Of a stretch of 64,000 nucleotides of DNA, positions 11,481 to 22,647 are shown one piece after another. The translations under genes and the position numbers were made by a program. Location: the NCBI RefSeq assembly GCF_052324685.1, contig NC_135213.1, forward strand, positions 579,501 to 643,500, given 5' to 3'. The notes beneath the pieces were generated by a model. It saw only the letters and a program-made list of their open reading frames with translations. It did no database searches and was not told where the DNA came from. The stretch's first letter is position 1. Each line of letters opens with the position of its first letter. The DNA is from Brachyhypopomus gauderio (Eukaryota; Chordata; Actinopteri; Gymnotiformes; Hypopomidae).

Positions 11481-12809
11481 CAGAGCCGGCCCTGACCAAT
11501 GTGGTGCCCTAGGCGAGATTTTGGTTGGCGCCCCCTGCATCATCAATCATCAGGTTTTTACACTCACACAGACACCGCAAAGCTTTATGTTTTTGAAAAA
11601 AAAAAATTATTTTTTATTTTAGAACAAAAACAACAGTAAAACAGTAAAATCTAAATTAAAGAAACAAATAAAAACCAAATGAATTATAAATATTACAGTA
11701 TAACCATAAATATATTGCTCAAAAAATATTTTAAAACTATTTTAGATAAAGTAGTGCAGAGAACAACTTTTAAATATTAATAATAAATAAATATTGGTGT
11801 ACTGAGGTGGAGGGATATGATGGTGTAAATATGAATAATAAATAAATATTGGTGTACTGAGGTGGAGGGATATGATGGTGTAATGCTGCTTCACTGGAAG
11901 GTGATAAGGTTGAGAATGCGTCTTCTGGTGGACCAGGATGTGTAGAAACAGGATTTAAATATTTCAAAATTGCATCTGAAAGGAACAGAGGAGTATAGGT
12001 GTGTTTTAATATATATTTATTTTAAAAACTTGCTGAGCTAAGCACCTACTAGGATTGGGCAGTATGATGACAGTATTGTAAAATTGTGGCAGTATATTAA
12101 CCACGTGACGTGACGCAACGTGCCAAATATGTACTTTGAAAAATTTGGCGCATTCATTAAAAAGATCTGTGGGTGGGGTCAGAAGTTGGAGCTCACTGAA
12201 CTTTGAACTAGTTTCAAAGAAAAATACCATTGCTACAGATTGGCTGCATTTTTTAAAAGGGAGAGCCAGCAAACCAATATGAGTCAGTGTGTAAGATCTG
12301 CTTATAAAAATTCTCCGCCAAAGATGGAAAAACATCAACATGCATTCTCATATTAAAACGAAGCACCATTCAAGTAGTACAACATACAGTATAGTGTAAT
12401 TCTCCATATTATATTACCTTTGGATTCTTCCTCCTCTCATTTTTCTCCCCTGGGCACCAGAGAACTTCGGTCTTTTTGACATCTTTACGGGGAGATGTCA
12501 CTCACTCTGTGGCGATGTTTTTTTCCCCAACAGAGAAACAGTAACGAGGTGCGCAGAGCGAGCGGGGGGAGGGGGCTGCGCGGGTGATGGGTCTCGTGTG
12601 CTATTATAATTATTAATTTGACTAATATTATTAAACAATTAAGTTGTGATTATGTGGACTTTGCTGTTTTTTAATGAATTGTTCATTTGTAATAAATAAA
12701 TAAATAGATATAAATAAATAAATAACGCATGCACGCGAGCGCCCCCCTGGACAGCCGGCGCCCCTAGCATTTGCCTATACTGTATCGCCTAATGGAAGGG
12801 CCGGCCCTG
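11481..12809. mobile_element. non-autonomous hAT element nested in the THAP transposon
   Basis: Termini CAGAGCCGGCCCTGA and the complement of GGGCCGGCCCTG are flanked by a perfect 8-bp duplication ACACTCAT (11473-11480 and 12810-12817). It is 1329 bp long without a transposase frame. It contains a direct duplication of about 49 bp (AATATTGGTGTACTGAGGTG at about 11792 and 11849). Confidence 0.9.
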
Positions 12810-13085
12810 ACACTCATTACACGTATAAAAAACAACCAAGGATGTGCAAGTTCAAATTCATATCACATCAATACTCATAATAATAATTTTCTCCTGTCTT
12901 TTTCTCCTCTCTCTCTTTAAGCCAAAGAACCATAGGGGATTCAATGGAGCCTGCAACTAGATAGCACCCTCACCCTGCACCCGAGTCTGTCTGGAGTCTT
13001 TGATTTTTTTTGTTCACTATTCTGTATTTTAATAAATGATGCCTTAAGCTTTCCAATAGTGTGTTTATTGTGAAAAGTGCAAATG

Positions 13086-13261
13086 CAGTGTTTGATGATT
13101 ACCTCACATATATATTTGCTGTTGTAATCTTTAGTGAGGGTAAGATTGCTACTGCTTAGTTGAGACAACCATTTTTTTCTCCTCTCAGTATCAGTGGGGA
13201 AACCATACATTTTTGCTCGATTGGAGCATCCCCATGCAACACAGCAAACCATGGTGGACAC
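13086..13261 (-). pseudogene. THAP zinc-finger exon of a transposase
   Basis: Minus-strand frame with the C2CH THAP pattern: CCVAWGCSNRAKMYGFPTD, then RRKKWLSQL, then SKYICEV. The frame continues past a plausible donor (GAG|GTAATC) into meaningless sequence, which suggests a first exon. The downstream RNase H-like catalytic domain is not seen, so it is non-functional or incomplete. Confidence 0.6.
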
Positions 13262-13566
13262 TACACAAACAACACGGAGGAAAAGACACAGAAAAACTGC
13301 TTGACATGATGTTAATATTTGAGATTATTAGAGATTTATTTAATGAATTAATTGCTGTAAATAAGTGTGTATTAAAAACACAAGCAATATGCTCTAAAAT
13401 TAGCCTAAAGTTGGTCGCCATATGTTCAGAATAATCCGCAAATCGCAGTTCTGTCTGTGTGTTTATGCGCTCAAATTGAACTTCCTGGAACTATCTGAAG
13501 CCTCCGTGAATCACGTGACCATCAAGCGTTTTGAACTTCCGTTGTCGCGACTCTCTCTCTATACGG

Positions 13567-13905
13567 CTCTGCTCACTGGGAGACCCCAGTCAGTCCGGGA
13601 ACAGCACCTCCAGCACCATCACTGGGGCCCCCAGGGCAGTGTTCTTAGTCCTCTGCTGTTCACCCTGCTGACTCATGACTGTGTAGCAAAACACAGTTCA
13701 AACCACATCATTAAGTTCGCCGATGATACAACAGTGCTGGGTCTCATCAGCAAAGGTGACGAGTCAGCATACAGAGAGGAGGTGCAGCGGCTGACAGACT
13801 GGTGTAAAGACAACAACCTTCACCTGAACGTGGACAAGACCAAGGAAATAGTTGTTGACTTCAGGAGAGCACATCACACTCACTCTCCGCTCAACATCGA
13901 GGTGC
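13567..13905 (+). pseudogene. LINE reverse transcriptase fragment
   Basis: The frame LLTGRPQSVREQHLQHHHWG continues into GSVLSPLLFTLLTHDC, KFADDTTVLGLIS (catalytic FADD box), LTDWCKDNNLHLNVDKTKE and VVDFRRAHH. This is the palm and thumb of an apurinic-endonuclease-type LINE (jockey/L2/CR1 group). It is truncated at both ends. Confidence 0.8.
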
Positions 13906-15436
13906 CAGGCATGCCAGGCTGTTTGATATTGATCAGTGTTGCTACCTGCTGTGTATTTTTGCAGTATCAGGTGTGTAAGCTGCAAATATGTTTATTTTAG
14001 AGAATATAAAGAAATAATGTGCTTTTTTAATGAAGATTTGATACTGTATTTTGCTTAATCCCAAAATGTTTCCAAAATATAATCATATAAAAATATAAAT
14101 ATATATAAAATAAATGACAGCATCAAGACAGGAAGTGCTACGCTGACCATGATGGTAGATGTTGACTGCAGAGCTAATGATTGTGACAAACAGTGGTATA
14201 AGGTAAAGTATTAAAAATAACTGTCAATAAAGGAGCAGGACGCGAGGCGGGTAAAGGCACATCTTTACTGTCTATAGCGGGAATCACAACAAAAGAATGG
14301 CACAATGGAGCAGTACACAAAAAAGGTGCTCAAGCAAAGCGCAGGTAGCGTAATAAGTCTATAAGTACTGAAGAAGGCACCCATTTATTAGCCCATGCAG
14401 TACGTATTGTCACAAACGTATCCAGAGAAGAACAATGCACAGCACTGGATGTCTGGGCCTGTGGGGTTAAATAGGTGACATAGAGGGAACAGGTGCAGAT
14501 GATAATGACATGAGTGCTAATATGATGGTGATTAGGAAGGAGGGAGGAGTGAGTGAGATGAGTGAGGTGTGTGTGTGTGGAGATCTTCATCTGAGACTGG
14601 GACCGGCCTACCATGACAATAATAAATGCGCATCTCTTCAAATGCATACACTTAAGACGTAAACTGCAATAATCGCCTTTAATTAAATCTGACTAGTACA
14701 CTGTTCATTGTTTTAGTGCAACTTTAGTACAACTTTAAATAAAAAAGGTTGCCTCTGTCCTTCTGAAACAGTCTAGTAATCAAATATTCTAGATGAGTAA
14801 TATAAAGACATGTTTCTGTAGGTCCAGGGACGTTCACGCCATGAGCTGCTTCAGCATGTGTGGGTGGGTGAAAGAGCACAGCTCGTAGACAATGGGCTCT
14901 GACATGACGTGAAGGAGCTAGTGGATGTGGCATTACCAAGGTCAGGTGATTTTTTTTAAGCAGAAAATGTTTTCTTACCAATGTATGATTAATTTTAAAA
15001 TACACAATTTCACAATTTTTGAGTCACGGATCAGATCGTTATTCATATCAACATGAAAAAGAAATTGAAATTTGTTTTTCATTTATTAATGCTTAAAGAA
15101 CATAAAGATAACTACAAGCATGGAACATTTACGCAAATACTGTTAAAAAAGTAAATAAATGAGGTCATGGGGAAAATAAAGGAGACATATACCGGTATAT
15201 AACTTTAGATTATTTTTCAAAAAAGAGGAGAGGAGGGTTTTCTGTGGTGTTAAACCCAATCTCTGGTCCAGACTGTTAAAACCTCCACAAGGTTCTACTG
15301 TTCTTCTCAGACAGGTGGACTCTCTTGGATTGCAGGTCACAGATTGGGCAAATTATTTGTTTTAATTTCTCAATAAAAACAAAAAGAACAATAAGAACAA
15401 CAGATTAGTAAGAGAGAGAGAGACTTCTGGTTCTGG
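13906..15436. other. repeat-rich spacer before gene C
   Basis: No gene recognised. 14224-14640 is a relatively GC-rich block with GAGTGAGTGAGATGAGTGAG and (TG)n tracts that looks like the end of a retroelement, but I cannot classify it. The rest is AT-rich, and 15143-15436 is probably the 3' UTR or flank of gene C, which reads leftward. Confidence 0.4.
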
Positions 15437-17172
15437 TCAGATAACAAGGTCTTCCTCTGCTCTGTGATCTTGTCCATTTGTGTGATCTCCATATTGGTCA
15501 TTGTTAATGGTTCCATTAATTTGATCTCCATTCTCTGGTCTCCAATTGTACTTACTAATTCTGTCCACTCTCTTCTGGAGCTGATTGGTTCTCCACTGCC
15601 ACACGTTCATCACCATTGATCCCATAAGCAGCAGCACCAGTACCCCCATCAGAGTCCACACCCACACTGGTACAGGGACTCCCTGCCCTCTGTCTGGATG
15701 GAGCTGGTCTTCTACAACATATACATTCACATTTTGGAGATTTATTTATAAAATCTGTATTAAAATATTACACAGCAGATCTTGTGATCTTCTGCAACAC
15801 ACACAGAAACAAATATATACAAATATATCTCTGTCCTGGCTCCAAGATGGTGGAACGATCTTCCATTAGCTGCTAAGACTGCAGAGTCTATTGCTGTCTT
15901 CAAGCGTAGACTGAAGACCCACCTGTTTGTTTAGTTCTTACCAGAGCACTAACTCAGCTGATACAATTTAAAGAACAACGGCAAGTGGTATGTTGGTCTA
16001 TGGTTATTTGTGCTTCTTGGCAAATCTCTAACTTGCAAAACACTAGGTAATCACATTGACTCCTGTAGTTTAGTAGTAGTCTGACTCAATGGTATCTTGA
16101 ATTCTGGCCTATCCGTACTATTTCCTAGGATGAATTCTGTGATCGAATGCAAAGAACTTTGTAAGTCGCACTGGATAAGAGCGTCTGCTAAATGCCATAA
16201 ATGTAAATGTAAATATAAACAAAGGCCCAAAACACCTACCTTCCACAATAACTGTGTATGTATGAATGACTTCTTCATTTTTGATGTCCTGGATGGTGTA
16301 AACTCCACTATCAGATGGTGCTGTTCCTCTCAGCTCAACAACAGAGATGAGTGACGCTCTCCGACTGTATTCATCTTTGCACTGCAGTGAGCGTTCATGC
16401 ACTGTACAAATCTGTTCACTAGAGGGAGCAGCTGCATCTGTGCTGTTATAAATCACCTCCACTGGCTCTGATATGGGCAAATCCAGGACCAGAGAATCAC
16501 CAGGCTTCGTTTTTACTGAAGAATTCAAGGCTGTTGAGGAAATAAATTGGGAAATTCATTATAATAAACAGTATCTTTGACCATGTAACTACTGTAATAA
16601 TTCTACTGTATTAACTGGGTAATAAGCTGAGGACACTGACCCTCTATCTGCAGACTCACATCACAGATGTCTTTATTATTACAGGTACATGTGTACCAGC
16701 CCCTCTTAGTGTAATCAACATCAGTGATGTTGAGGGAGAGATCTCCCTTCAGGTACTCATCATGGGACATGTTAAATCCCTCCTGTGACTGACAGGATAT
16801 CTGGTCACACTGAGCCAGAATGTCACGTGGTTTATGGATCACAGTCCACGTGACCAGACCAGAATACTGACTGCAGGTGAGAGTAGCAGCATCATGAAGA
16901 TTCACCTTCACTGAAGGGAAAGAGCCTGAAAGACAAACATTAAAATATTTAAAAATTCAGATGTTAAAAATAATAAGAATGAATTACAATGTATATATTT
17001 TCCATTGTGATCATTTAACAATTAAATTTATTTTCATATTACTACAAAGAAAGTTAAAGAAAGTTCATTGCACACAAAAATTACCACAAAGAACAAGTTC
17101 AGTACACCTACCAGTGGTGACTGTCAGCAGAACTAACAGCAGGGCACAGTGACACCTGTAGCAGGACAGCAT
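15437..17172 (-). CDS. Ig-like membrane receptor C (four exons, inverted)
   Basis: A predicted 303-aa protein on the minus strand: exons 17172-17112, 16925-16641, 16530-16240 and 15711-15437, with phase-1 introns. The signal peptide begins MLSCYRCHCALLLVLLTV. Domain 1 matches A and B but reads CSQYSGLVTW where they have [11 protein letters not shown]. It has lost one cysteine and one residue, leaving six cysteines. Domain 2 has DSGVYTI and the QIC/LQC hairpin cysteines. The transmembrane helix (WVWTLMGVLVLLLMGSMVM) is followed by the longest tail of the family, over 50 residues, polar and Asn-rich. It contains two tyrosines (KYNW, QYGDH) that do not fit ITIM or ITAM patterns, and ends EEDLVI. 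Intron 3 holds an L2 fragment. It is absent from unit 2. Confidence 0.82.
15829..16215 (+). mobile_element. L2/CR1-like LINE 3' end in gene C intron 3
   Basis: It encodes the usual LINE C-terminal remnant (WNDLPLAAKTAESIAVFKRR) and ends in the teleost L2-type tail TTGTAAGTCGCACTGGATAA ... AAATGCCATAAATGTAAATG. It lies antisense to gene C. Confidence 0.8.
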
Positions 17173-17177
17173 GACTG

Positions 17178-17320
17178 ACAAGACAAAAGAGACCCCAGTC
17201 AGTACTGTACAGAGGAGACAAGAGACCCCAGTCAGTACTGTACAGAGGAGACAGGAGAACACAGTCAGTACTGCACAGAGGAAACAGGAGAATCCAGTCA
17301 GTATTGCACAGAGGAGAAAG
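17178..17320 (-). repeat. 33-bp minisatellite, 4 copies, upstream of gene C
   Basis: Four units exactly 33 bp apart (GTAC/GCAC phase at 17207, 17240, 17273, 17306). This is the reverse complement of the unit found before the A and B genes, ending just upstream of the ATG at 17172. Confidence 0.85.
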
Positions 17321-17340
17321 GAGAACAATCAATAAGGTTA

Positions 17341-18252
17341 TAATAAAGTTTTGCTTTAGTTAGCAAATACATTTTATGTTAGGATAAATAAAACTAGCAT
17401 GTTTGTATTCATTTTCATGGTGTTTATTTCTTTTATTTAAGTATACAAATTCATATTTCTATGCAACTTCCAGAATTTTTTTTTTTTAGATGGAGTTTTG
17501 ACATGCAATTCTCAAAAATGTACACTTGACTTTGCCTTGCGCTGAAAGACTAAAGGCAGACTGCAGATGAAGGCAAGAACACCTTCCACAGGTATAGTAT
17601 AATGGTTTATTATAACATGGGGCTTTTTCCACAGATCAAAACATACGATCCGAAAATGAATTACACATTTAATCTTCTGAGCCCTTCTGAGTGGCGAATC
17701 ACTACCATGTAAACAGCCTTATATTTACATTATTAGCAGTCAAGAAAAGGTTGCCAATTGAAATAAACTTAAATGTTCTCTAGAAATTTCGTGGCATTTT
17801 GGTGTTTTTGTGTCCATTAACTTTGAGCTCCGACAGTTACACCGTTAATTGAACTCGCTCCCCATTTCCCTGCGTTCCTGCACTTCACTCAAGACCTTCA
17901 AATCTGAGCTGAAAACACTTCTGTTTCAGACTGCTTTTAACATTTCTTAATTGTTTTATATTATTTACTGCTGTACCTGACCTTTCTCCGATTTTATCTG
18001 TACAGTGTCCTTGGGTGTTTATGAAAGGCGCTTTAAATAAAATTTATTATTATTATTTTTATTATTAATTTCGCGCCTTGAATTATGTTGATACCAGTGG
18101 CGGAAGCTGGTCTTTCAAGGAGGGGAAGCTCAATTTCGGCCTACATCTTAAAATGTGTCGGTTTATTTATACGTAAATTCTACCCTCCATTCCTTTTCAG
18201 CAGCACCCGCGGGACAGAAACTGCGATAGAAGTCAGAAAGAGTGATAGAAGT
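17341..18252. other. spacer with LINE 3' remnant
   Basis: About 17860-18060 carries a LINE-like 3' end: a frame resembling TFKSELKTLLFQTAF, then CCTTGGGTG...GAAAGGCGCTTTAAATAAAA with a (TAT)n tail. The rest shows nothing recognisable. Confidence 0.5.
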
Positions 18253-19040
18253 TAGGGGTGGGCAGATCGATATTTATATCGATAGTATCGATACAAAGGT
18301 GAGGATCGGTATCGGATCGATACCATGGCGAAAATTAGAGGTCTGCGCGGGACTGCTTTTTTAATCCCGCTCCCGCCCGCACCTGCTTGTTTTAGTCCCG
18401 CTCCCGCCCGCACCGGCCAAAAAATTGCTTGTTTTAATCCCACACCCGCCCGCCACATACACATTTCTGTCGCCCCCGCCCGCAATCTTAATATGAATTG
18501 AATTAATTAGATTTAGTACTTGAAATTTTCTTATGTATTTATTAAAACAGCAATATAGCAATGGATCGCGCTGTCCCATTTCTTACCACAGTCCAAACAC
18601 ATGCTGTCAGGTGACGTACACCAACACTTTCTGATATCAATCACAACAAGCCGATTTCCCTCTCCATTAATTACAATGGAATATGACTTCCATACATCAG
18701 ACTTTCCTGTAGTTGGCTTAATTGTGGTGTATTCGCCTGTTTTAATTGAATTTTCCACAGCTGAAACTGGTTGACCGTCTACAGCAGGGGTCGGCAACCT
18801 ATGGCATGCGTGCCACCATTAATCACAGGCATAATCACTGGCACGCGACATGCTGGACCAGCATCAGCAAAAATATATATAATTTAATATAAATTATTAT
18901 ATTAATGGATTATAATTTAAAGTAAAAAGTATCCCCCCCCCCCCCCCCCCAACGGTTTGGAAGTATCGGTATCGGCGATACTGACCAGTATCGTATCGGT
19001 ATCGTATCGATACCAAAATTCCGAGTATCGCCCACCCCTA
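18253..19040. mobile_element. non-autonomous hAT element (788 bp)
   Basis: Ends TAGGGGTGGGC and GCCCACCCCTA, continuing into ATCGATA-rich inverted repeats. Perfect 8-bp duplication ATAGAAGT (18245-18252 and 19041-19048). The interior holds C-rich tandem motifs (CCCGCTCCCGCCCGCA). It also holds a fragment of a second hAT family (GGGGTCGGCAACCTATGGCA) that recurs at 33942. Confidence 0.9.
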
Positions 19041-19236
19041 ATAGAAGTCAGTTTCCAAACACTGCCTCAGCCTCAGATAGATCATCCAATCATCATGCAG
19101 AAGCTGAGCGTCCGGGCCAGCCGAGGCCGGCCCACTACCCCTCAGACCCCCAGAGACGCTAAGCGTCCGGTGGGCGGGACAAAGCCCAGCATTTATCCAA
19201 TGGCTCGTCTCGTTTTGCTATTGAACTCTGTAGACC

Positions 19237-19610
19237 AGGCATGTCAAACATAACGGGAACCGGCCCGTTGGATGATTTAATACGGCCCGGCATAAATTTC
19301 TGAGTATGTCAAAAAAAGAAGCGAGTCTCTAGCTCATTTCTACCAAAAGTTGTGATTTTTTAAAAATGAATACAAATCAAATGCTCTCTCCGGTCGCTAG
19401 AGGGCAGTAAATGACAGCATGCAGCACTGACACGAGTTAAGGCTTCAGTCACAGGATGCAATTCCGCTATGAAGCGATTCTGCTATGAAGGATAAATTTG
19501 GGTCCGTGGAATTGAATACGTTTTATCAATATCTCGTGCCAGGTTACCCCAAATTAACAGCCATGGCTGCAAAAGTTCTATCCATGTTTGGGACTACTTA
19601 TCTTTGTGAA
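19237..19610 (+). pseudogene. hAT transposase fragment
   Basis: Begins with a hAT-like end CAGGCATGTCAAACATAACG. A frame at about 19488-19610 reads DKFGSVELNTFYQYLVPGYP and then MFGTTYLCEQ, typical of the C-terminal dimerisation part of hAT/GTF2IRD2-like transposases. Truncated. Confidence 0.65.
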
Positions 19611-19611
19611 C

Positions 19612-21065
19612 AGGGGGGTGTTCCAAGAAGCGGGTTAAGCGAGAAAACCCGGGTAAGTTAACTCAGAGTTCACGGAAACTCGAGGTTTTCCGTTCCAGAA
19701 ACCGAGCTTAGAGAGAACCGGAGTCAGTTACTATAACAACTTATGCTCTGAAGCTAACCTGCTCGCTGGCAGGTTAACTTGGACCTGACCCAGAGTTACA
19801 AACACGTCATCATGACGTGTCCTTTCCTCGAAGATCATGTGGATATTGAAACTCAGTTTATTCGCTGAGTTCTTCGTCGGGAACGCCTTATAAAACCCCG
19901 AATAGACATAGGCCTACTATCATTTTCGGATTATTATTTTAATGAACGTTATCGTTTTCAGCACAATCCATTACTTACATCAATAACTTTATTATTATAA
20001 TAACATTTCAAATATTACACATCGCGGATCAGCCCTAAATTCTCTCCAGATTGTTATATATCGGTCTTCGTTTTTTGCTAGTGGAAGTTTTCTTTATAGT
20101 GTAGGAGATGCAGAATCTGTCAGCAAAGCTACTGTATGTCGGTCTGTCCGAAAACTATGTCCGGGTGCCCGGTTTTGTGGTGTTTCCTGGGCTTAAGCCA
20201 GTTATGGACATCAAAGAGGAATTCCACAGCATCATTGGTTTGTCTTTAATTCACACGGACAATAAAGAAATTAAGCAAAGGAGAGGCAATATATAACGAA
20301 CTTCATTCCATTTACATTTTAAGGATTTCCTATAGTGATTGGCTGTATTGATGGAACCTACATATGCTACCTATTCCAGCACCATTAGAACATGAAAATT
20401 CATCCTTAGCATGAATGTACAGGTACTAACCTTTATAATCCTTAATGAATAATGTACTTATCTTTAATGGTAACAAAAATAACGTAGCTATTGTAACTGA
20501 CCGTTCTCCCCATCAAGATCATATGTGATGTTTCCCACCTCATCACAAATGTTGAAGCCAGATGGCCAGGATCCGTGTATGATTCCACACTGTACAACAA
20601 ATCTGAACAGAGTAGGCCTGCGGTAGTTTTGCTAGTTGTTCACATGCAGTGTAATAGTTAAATCATTGCAAACCCTAGTGTGATTATAGGACATGATGGC
20701 CTCCTTCATGGAGACAGAGGGTATCCCTGCCTGTCCTATAGGCCTACCTTATGACTTCCTATTCAGATCCTGCACCTGGACCACAGTCCCGCTACAATCA
20801 GGCCCACAGCAAAACCAGGGCAAGAATTTAAATGACCCTAGGAATCCTCGAGGCCAGGTTCCAGTGCCTGAAGGGGCTCAGAGTAACCCCTGATAGGGCG
20901 TGCCACATAAAAATGGCATATGTGGTATTACACAACATTGCAACCATCCAGGAAGAGCGACAGCCTACCATCTCTGACATGCCCACAGACGAGGAACCTT
21001 ACATGCATGTGGGTGACAACAGAGATGGTGGAGTTGTCAGAGACTCCATCTGCAATCACTGCTTT
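19612..21065 (+). pseudogene. PIF/Harbinger transposase remnant
   Basis: It starts with a Harbinger-like end (GGTTAAGCGAGAAAACCCGG ... TAAGTTAACTC). Fragments in several frames follow the HARBI1 order: VPGFVVFPGLKPVMDIKEEF (20108-20296), VIGCIDGTYI (about 20338), ICDVSHLITNVEARWPGSVY (about 20522), LLHGDRGYP (about 20703), YNQAHSKTR, and then GILEARFQCLKGLRVTPDRA (about 20832). Many frameshifts and stops make it an old dead copy. No right terminal repeat was found. Confidence 0.75.
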
Positions 21066-21235
21066 CCACATTAAATCATGCACCACCACCCACCCCACCA
21101 TCCACCCTGTAACCTTTTAATATACATTACAGTCAAATTCACTGTTATGTTTCATTATTTCATTTTTCCTGTAAATAAATATATTTTATAATATATTTTA
21201 AGATTAAGATATAGTTATGTACAGCCATACCACTC

Positions 21236-22121
21236 AAAACTCAGATGTCCTGTATTTTGCATTGGCTCATATTTATATTACGCTCTCGAAATGTGTTTTT
21301 GCGCCCCCTAGCCCTCTAGTACGTGTATGACGCCCAGTATTTAGTAGAGTGGAATACTTTCTTCCGTATTGTTTATACCCTCGGCTTCTATATTGCTTTT
21401 TGGTTTATTTAAATAGTAAATATATTTTACAAAGCAGTCTCACCCCATATATGTACCTTACGCGGAGATCTGCTTCACACATTACTTCATTAGTGGTAAG
21501 TAATATACACAGGGGATGTGTATATTCAGGTATAATTGTTAGGTATCATTTGACTTTCGTCTAGTGGTTTTTCCAGCTTAGAGTACCTTGTGTTCAGGAC
21601 TATCTATTCTACCTTGGAGATTCCAAGCAACTACATAGCACTTTTGTAAGTCGCTCTGGATAAGAGCGTCTGCTAAATGCCATAAATGTAAATGTAAGTA
21701 ATAAGTAAAATGTTCAGAAATAACTCTTAGCACATGAATTCGCTAGCTAGCTAAGGCCTATTTGTTTCATAGCTAGTTTGTTTACTAATAAAAATAAACG
21801 ACAACAATTACAATTTAGCTTTTTTTATTCAAAGACATCGTTCGCTGTTGAAGGCCCGTTCAGTGTTTTTTCAGGTTTTATTCAGGCTCCGTGTTTGTGG
21901 CCTGGCTAACTGCTGTACTAGTAAAGAAAATGAAATGCTAACTTAGCTAGCATATATGAATTGAAAGTTGACAGTGCAGTCAGATTTCTGTATTTCAATA
22001 TGACTGTCGATGCCAGGTCTGCTAACTAACTACAGCATTTGGTCCTAGACTGACTCTCCTTCCATAACATAGTGAAATTTAATTAGTGGAAACCAAGAGT
22101 GGACTGGGGAGAAAAAGTGTA

Positions 22122-22128
<7 letters not shown>
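21236..22128. other. unit-shared spacer with L2-derived insert
   Basis: It aligns with 46495-47296 of unit 2 from TCAGATGTCCTGTATTTTGC onward. No gene is recognised. The two copies differ by the retroposon at 21506-21693, and unit 2 has about 90 extra bases near 47083-47175. Confidence 0.55.
21506..21693 (+). mobile_element. L2-tailed retroposon present only in unit 1
   Basis: A 188-bp insert ends in TCGCTCTGGATAAGAGCGTC ... CATAAATGTAAAT and is flanked by a perfect 10-bp duplication GTAAGTAATA (21496-21505 and 21694-21703). Unit 2 has the uninterrupted site at about 46743. Confidence 0.9.

Positions 22129-22129
<1 letters not shown>

Positions 22130-22212
<83 letters not shown>
22130..22212. 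repeat. (TA)n microsatellite
   Basis: Alternating TA for about 80 bp, with one phase break (ATATAATATA). It is shared with unit 2 and longer there. Confidence 0.95.
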
Positions 22213-22216
<4 letters not shown>

Positions 22217-22515
22217 TAGCAGTGTCGGTCAAATGGGGGACGATGCTAACTCCCATGAGCTCCGATACTGTTGTATGTTTTGTGTAGTGTTAAGACATGT
22301 GGTTATTGATTGTGTGCTGTTTAGTTAAGTTGCCCCGTATCGGTTTACGTATGTGTACTATTTCCTACCGTGTGTGTGTGTGTTAACCTTGTCGTTAATG
22401 CCATTCCCTCATGCGCTGTGTGTTTTCTAAGTTTGTTCTACGTGATCATTCCTCCATTTACGTGATTATGTGCCATATTTTGTTAATTGTGAATTTACAC
22501 CCCAATCAAAATTTG
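22213..22515. other. unit-shared spacer
   Basis: Nearly identical to 47393-47676. No coding sequence or known repeat recognised apart from a short (TG)n run. Confidence 0.5.
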
Positions 22516-22604
22516 TCCTCCGCATTTACCCATCTTTGCAATTAGAACACACACTAGTGATTACTAGGGGGCTGTGGTGCACACATGCCCAGAGCGGTAT
22601 GCTC

Positions 22605-22647
22605 TTACAAATTTTATATTTTTTCTCTTCAGCTTTGAGATCTTCAG
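22605..22647 (+). pseudogene. 43-bp copied fragment of a B-gene intron 2/exon 3 boundary
   Basis: Identical over 43 bp to 51645-51687 of gene B2: intron end, splice acceptor TTTTTTCTCTTCAG and the first 15 bases of exon 3. It matches B2 better than B1. It sits between the broken SINE and the hAT element, far from any receptor exon, so it looks like filler DNA copied during a break repair. Confidence 0.85.

Larger units (their letters stand above)
10441..13570 (-). mobile_element. THAP-type DNA transposon (P or Kolobok class)
   Basis: The left end CAGAGCCTTAAAGAGAGAG is matched by the complement of the right end, CAGAGCCGTATAGAGAGAG. Similarity continues into GTCGCG and a subterminal GGAGCC...ATAGTTCCCGGAAGTT block, about 115 bp of terminal inverted repeat with gaps. 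A THAP finger is encoded on the minus strand just inside the right end. A hAT element (11481-12809) is inserted within it. No clean target duplication was found; the right end abuts a LINE fragment, so one flank may be rearranged. Confidence 0.65.

Noticed and set aside
15437-15560. ITIM or ITAM in the gene C tail
   Set aside because: Neither tyrosine context (KYNW, QYGDH) fits the required spacing with Leu, Ile or Val at +3.
17065-17328. Open frame through the minisatellite into the gene C signal peptide
   Set aside because: No ATG upstream, and a different repeat frame from B2; coincidence of a 33-bp (multiple of 3) unit.
22086-22328. Ile-Tyr repeat proteins (also at 47247-47504)
   Set aside because: Translation of a (TA)n microsatellite.
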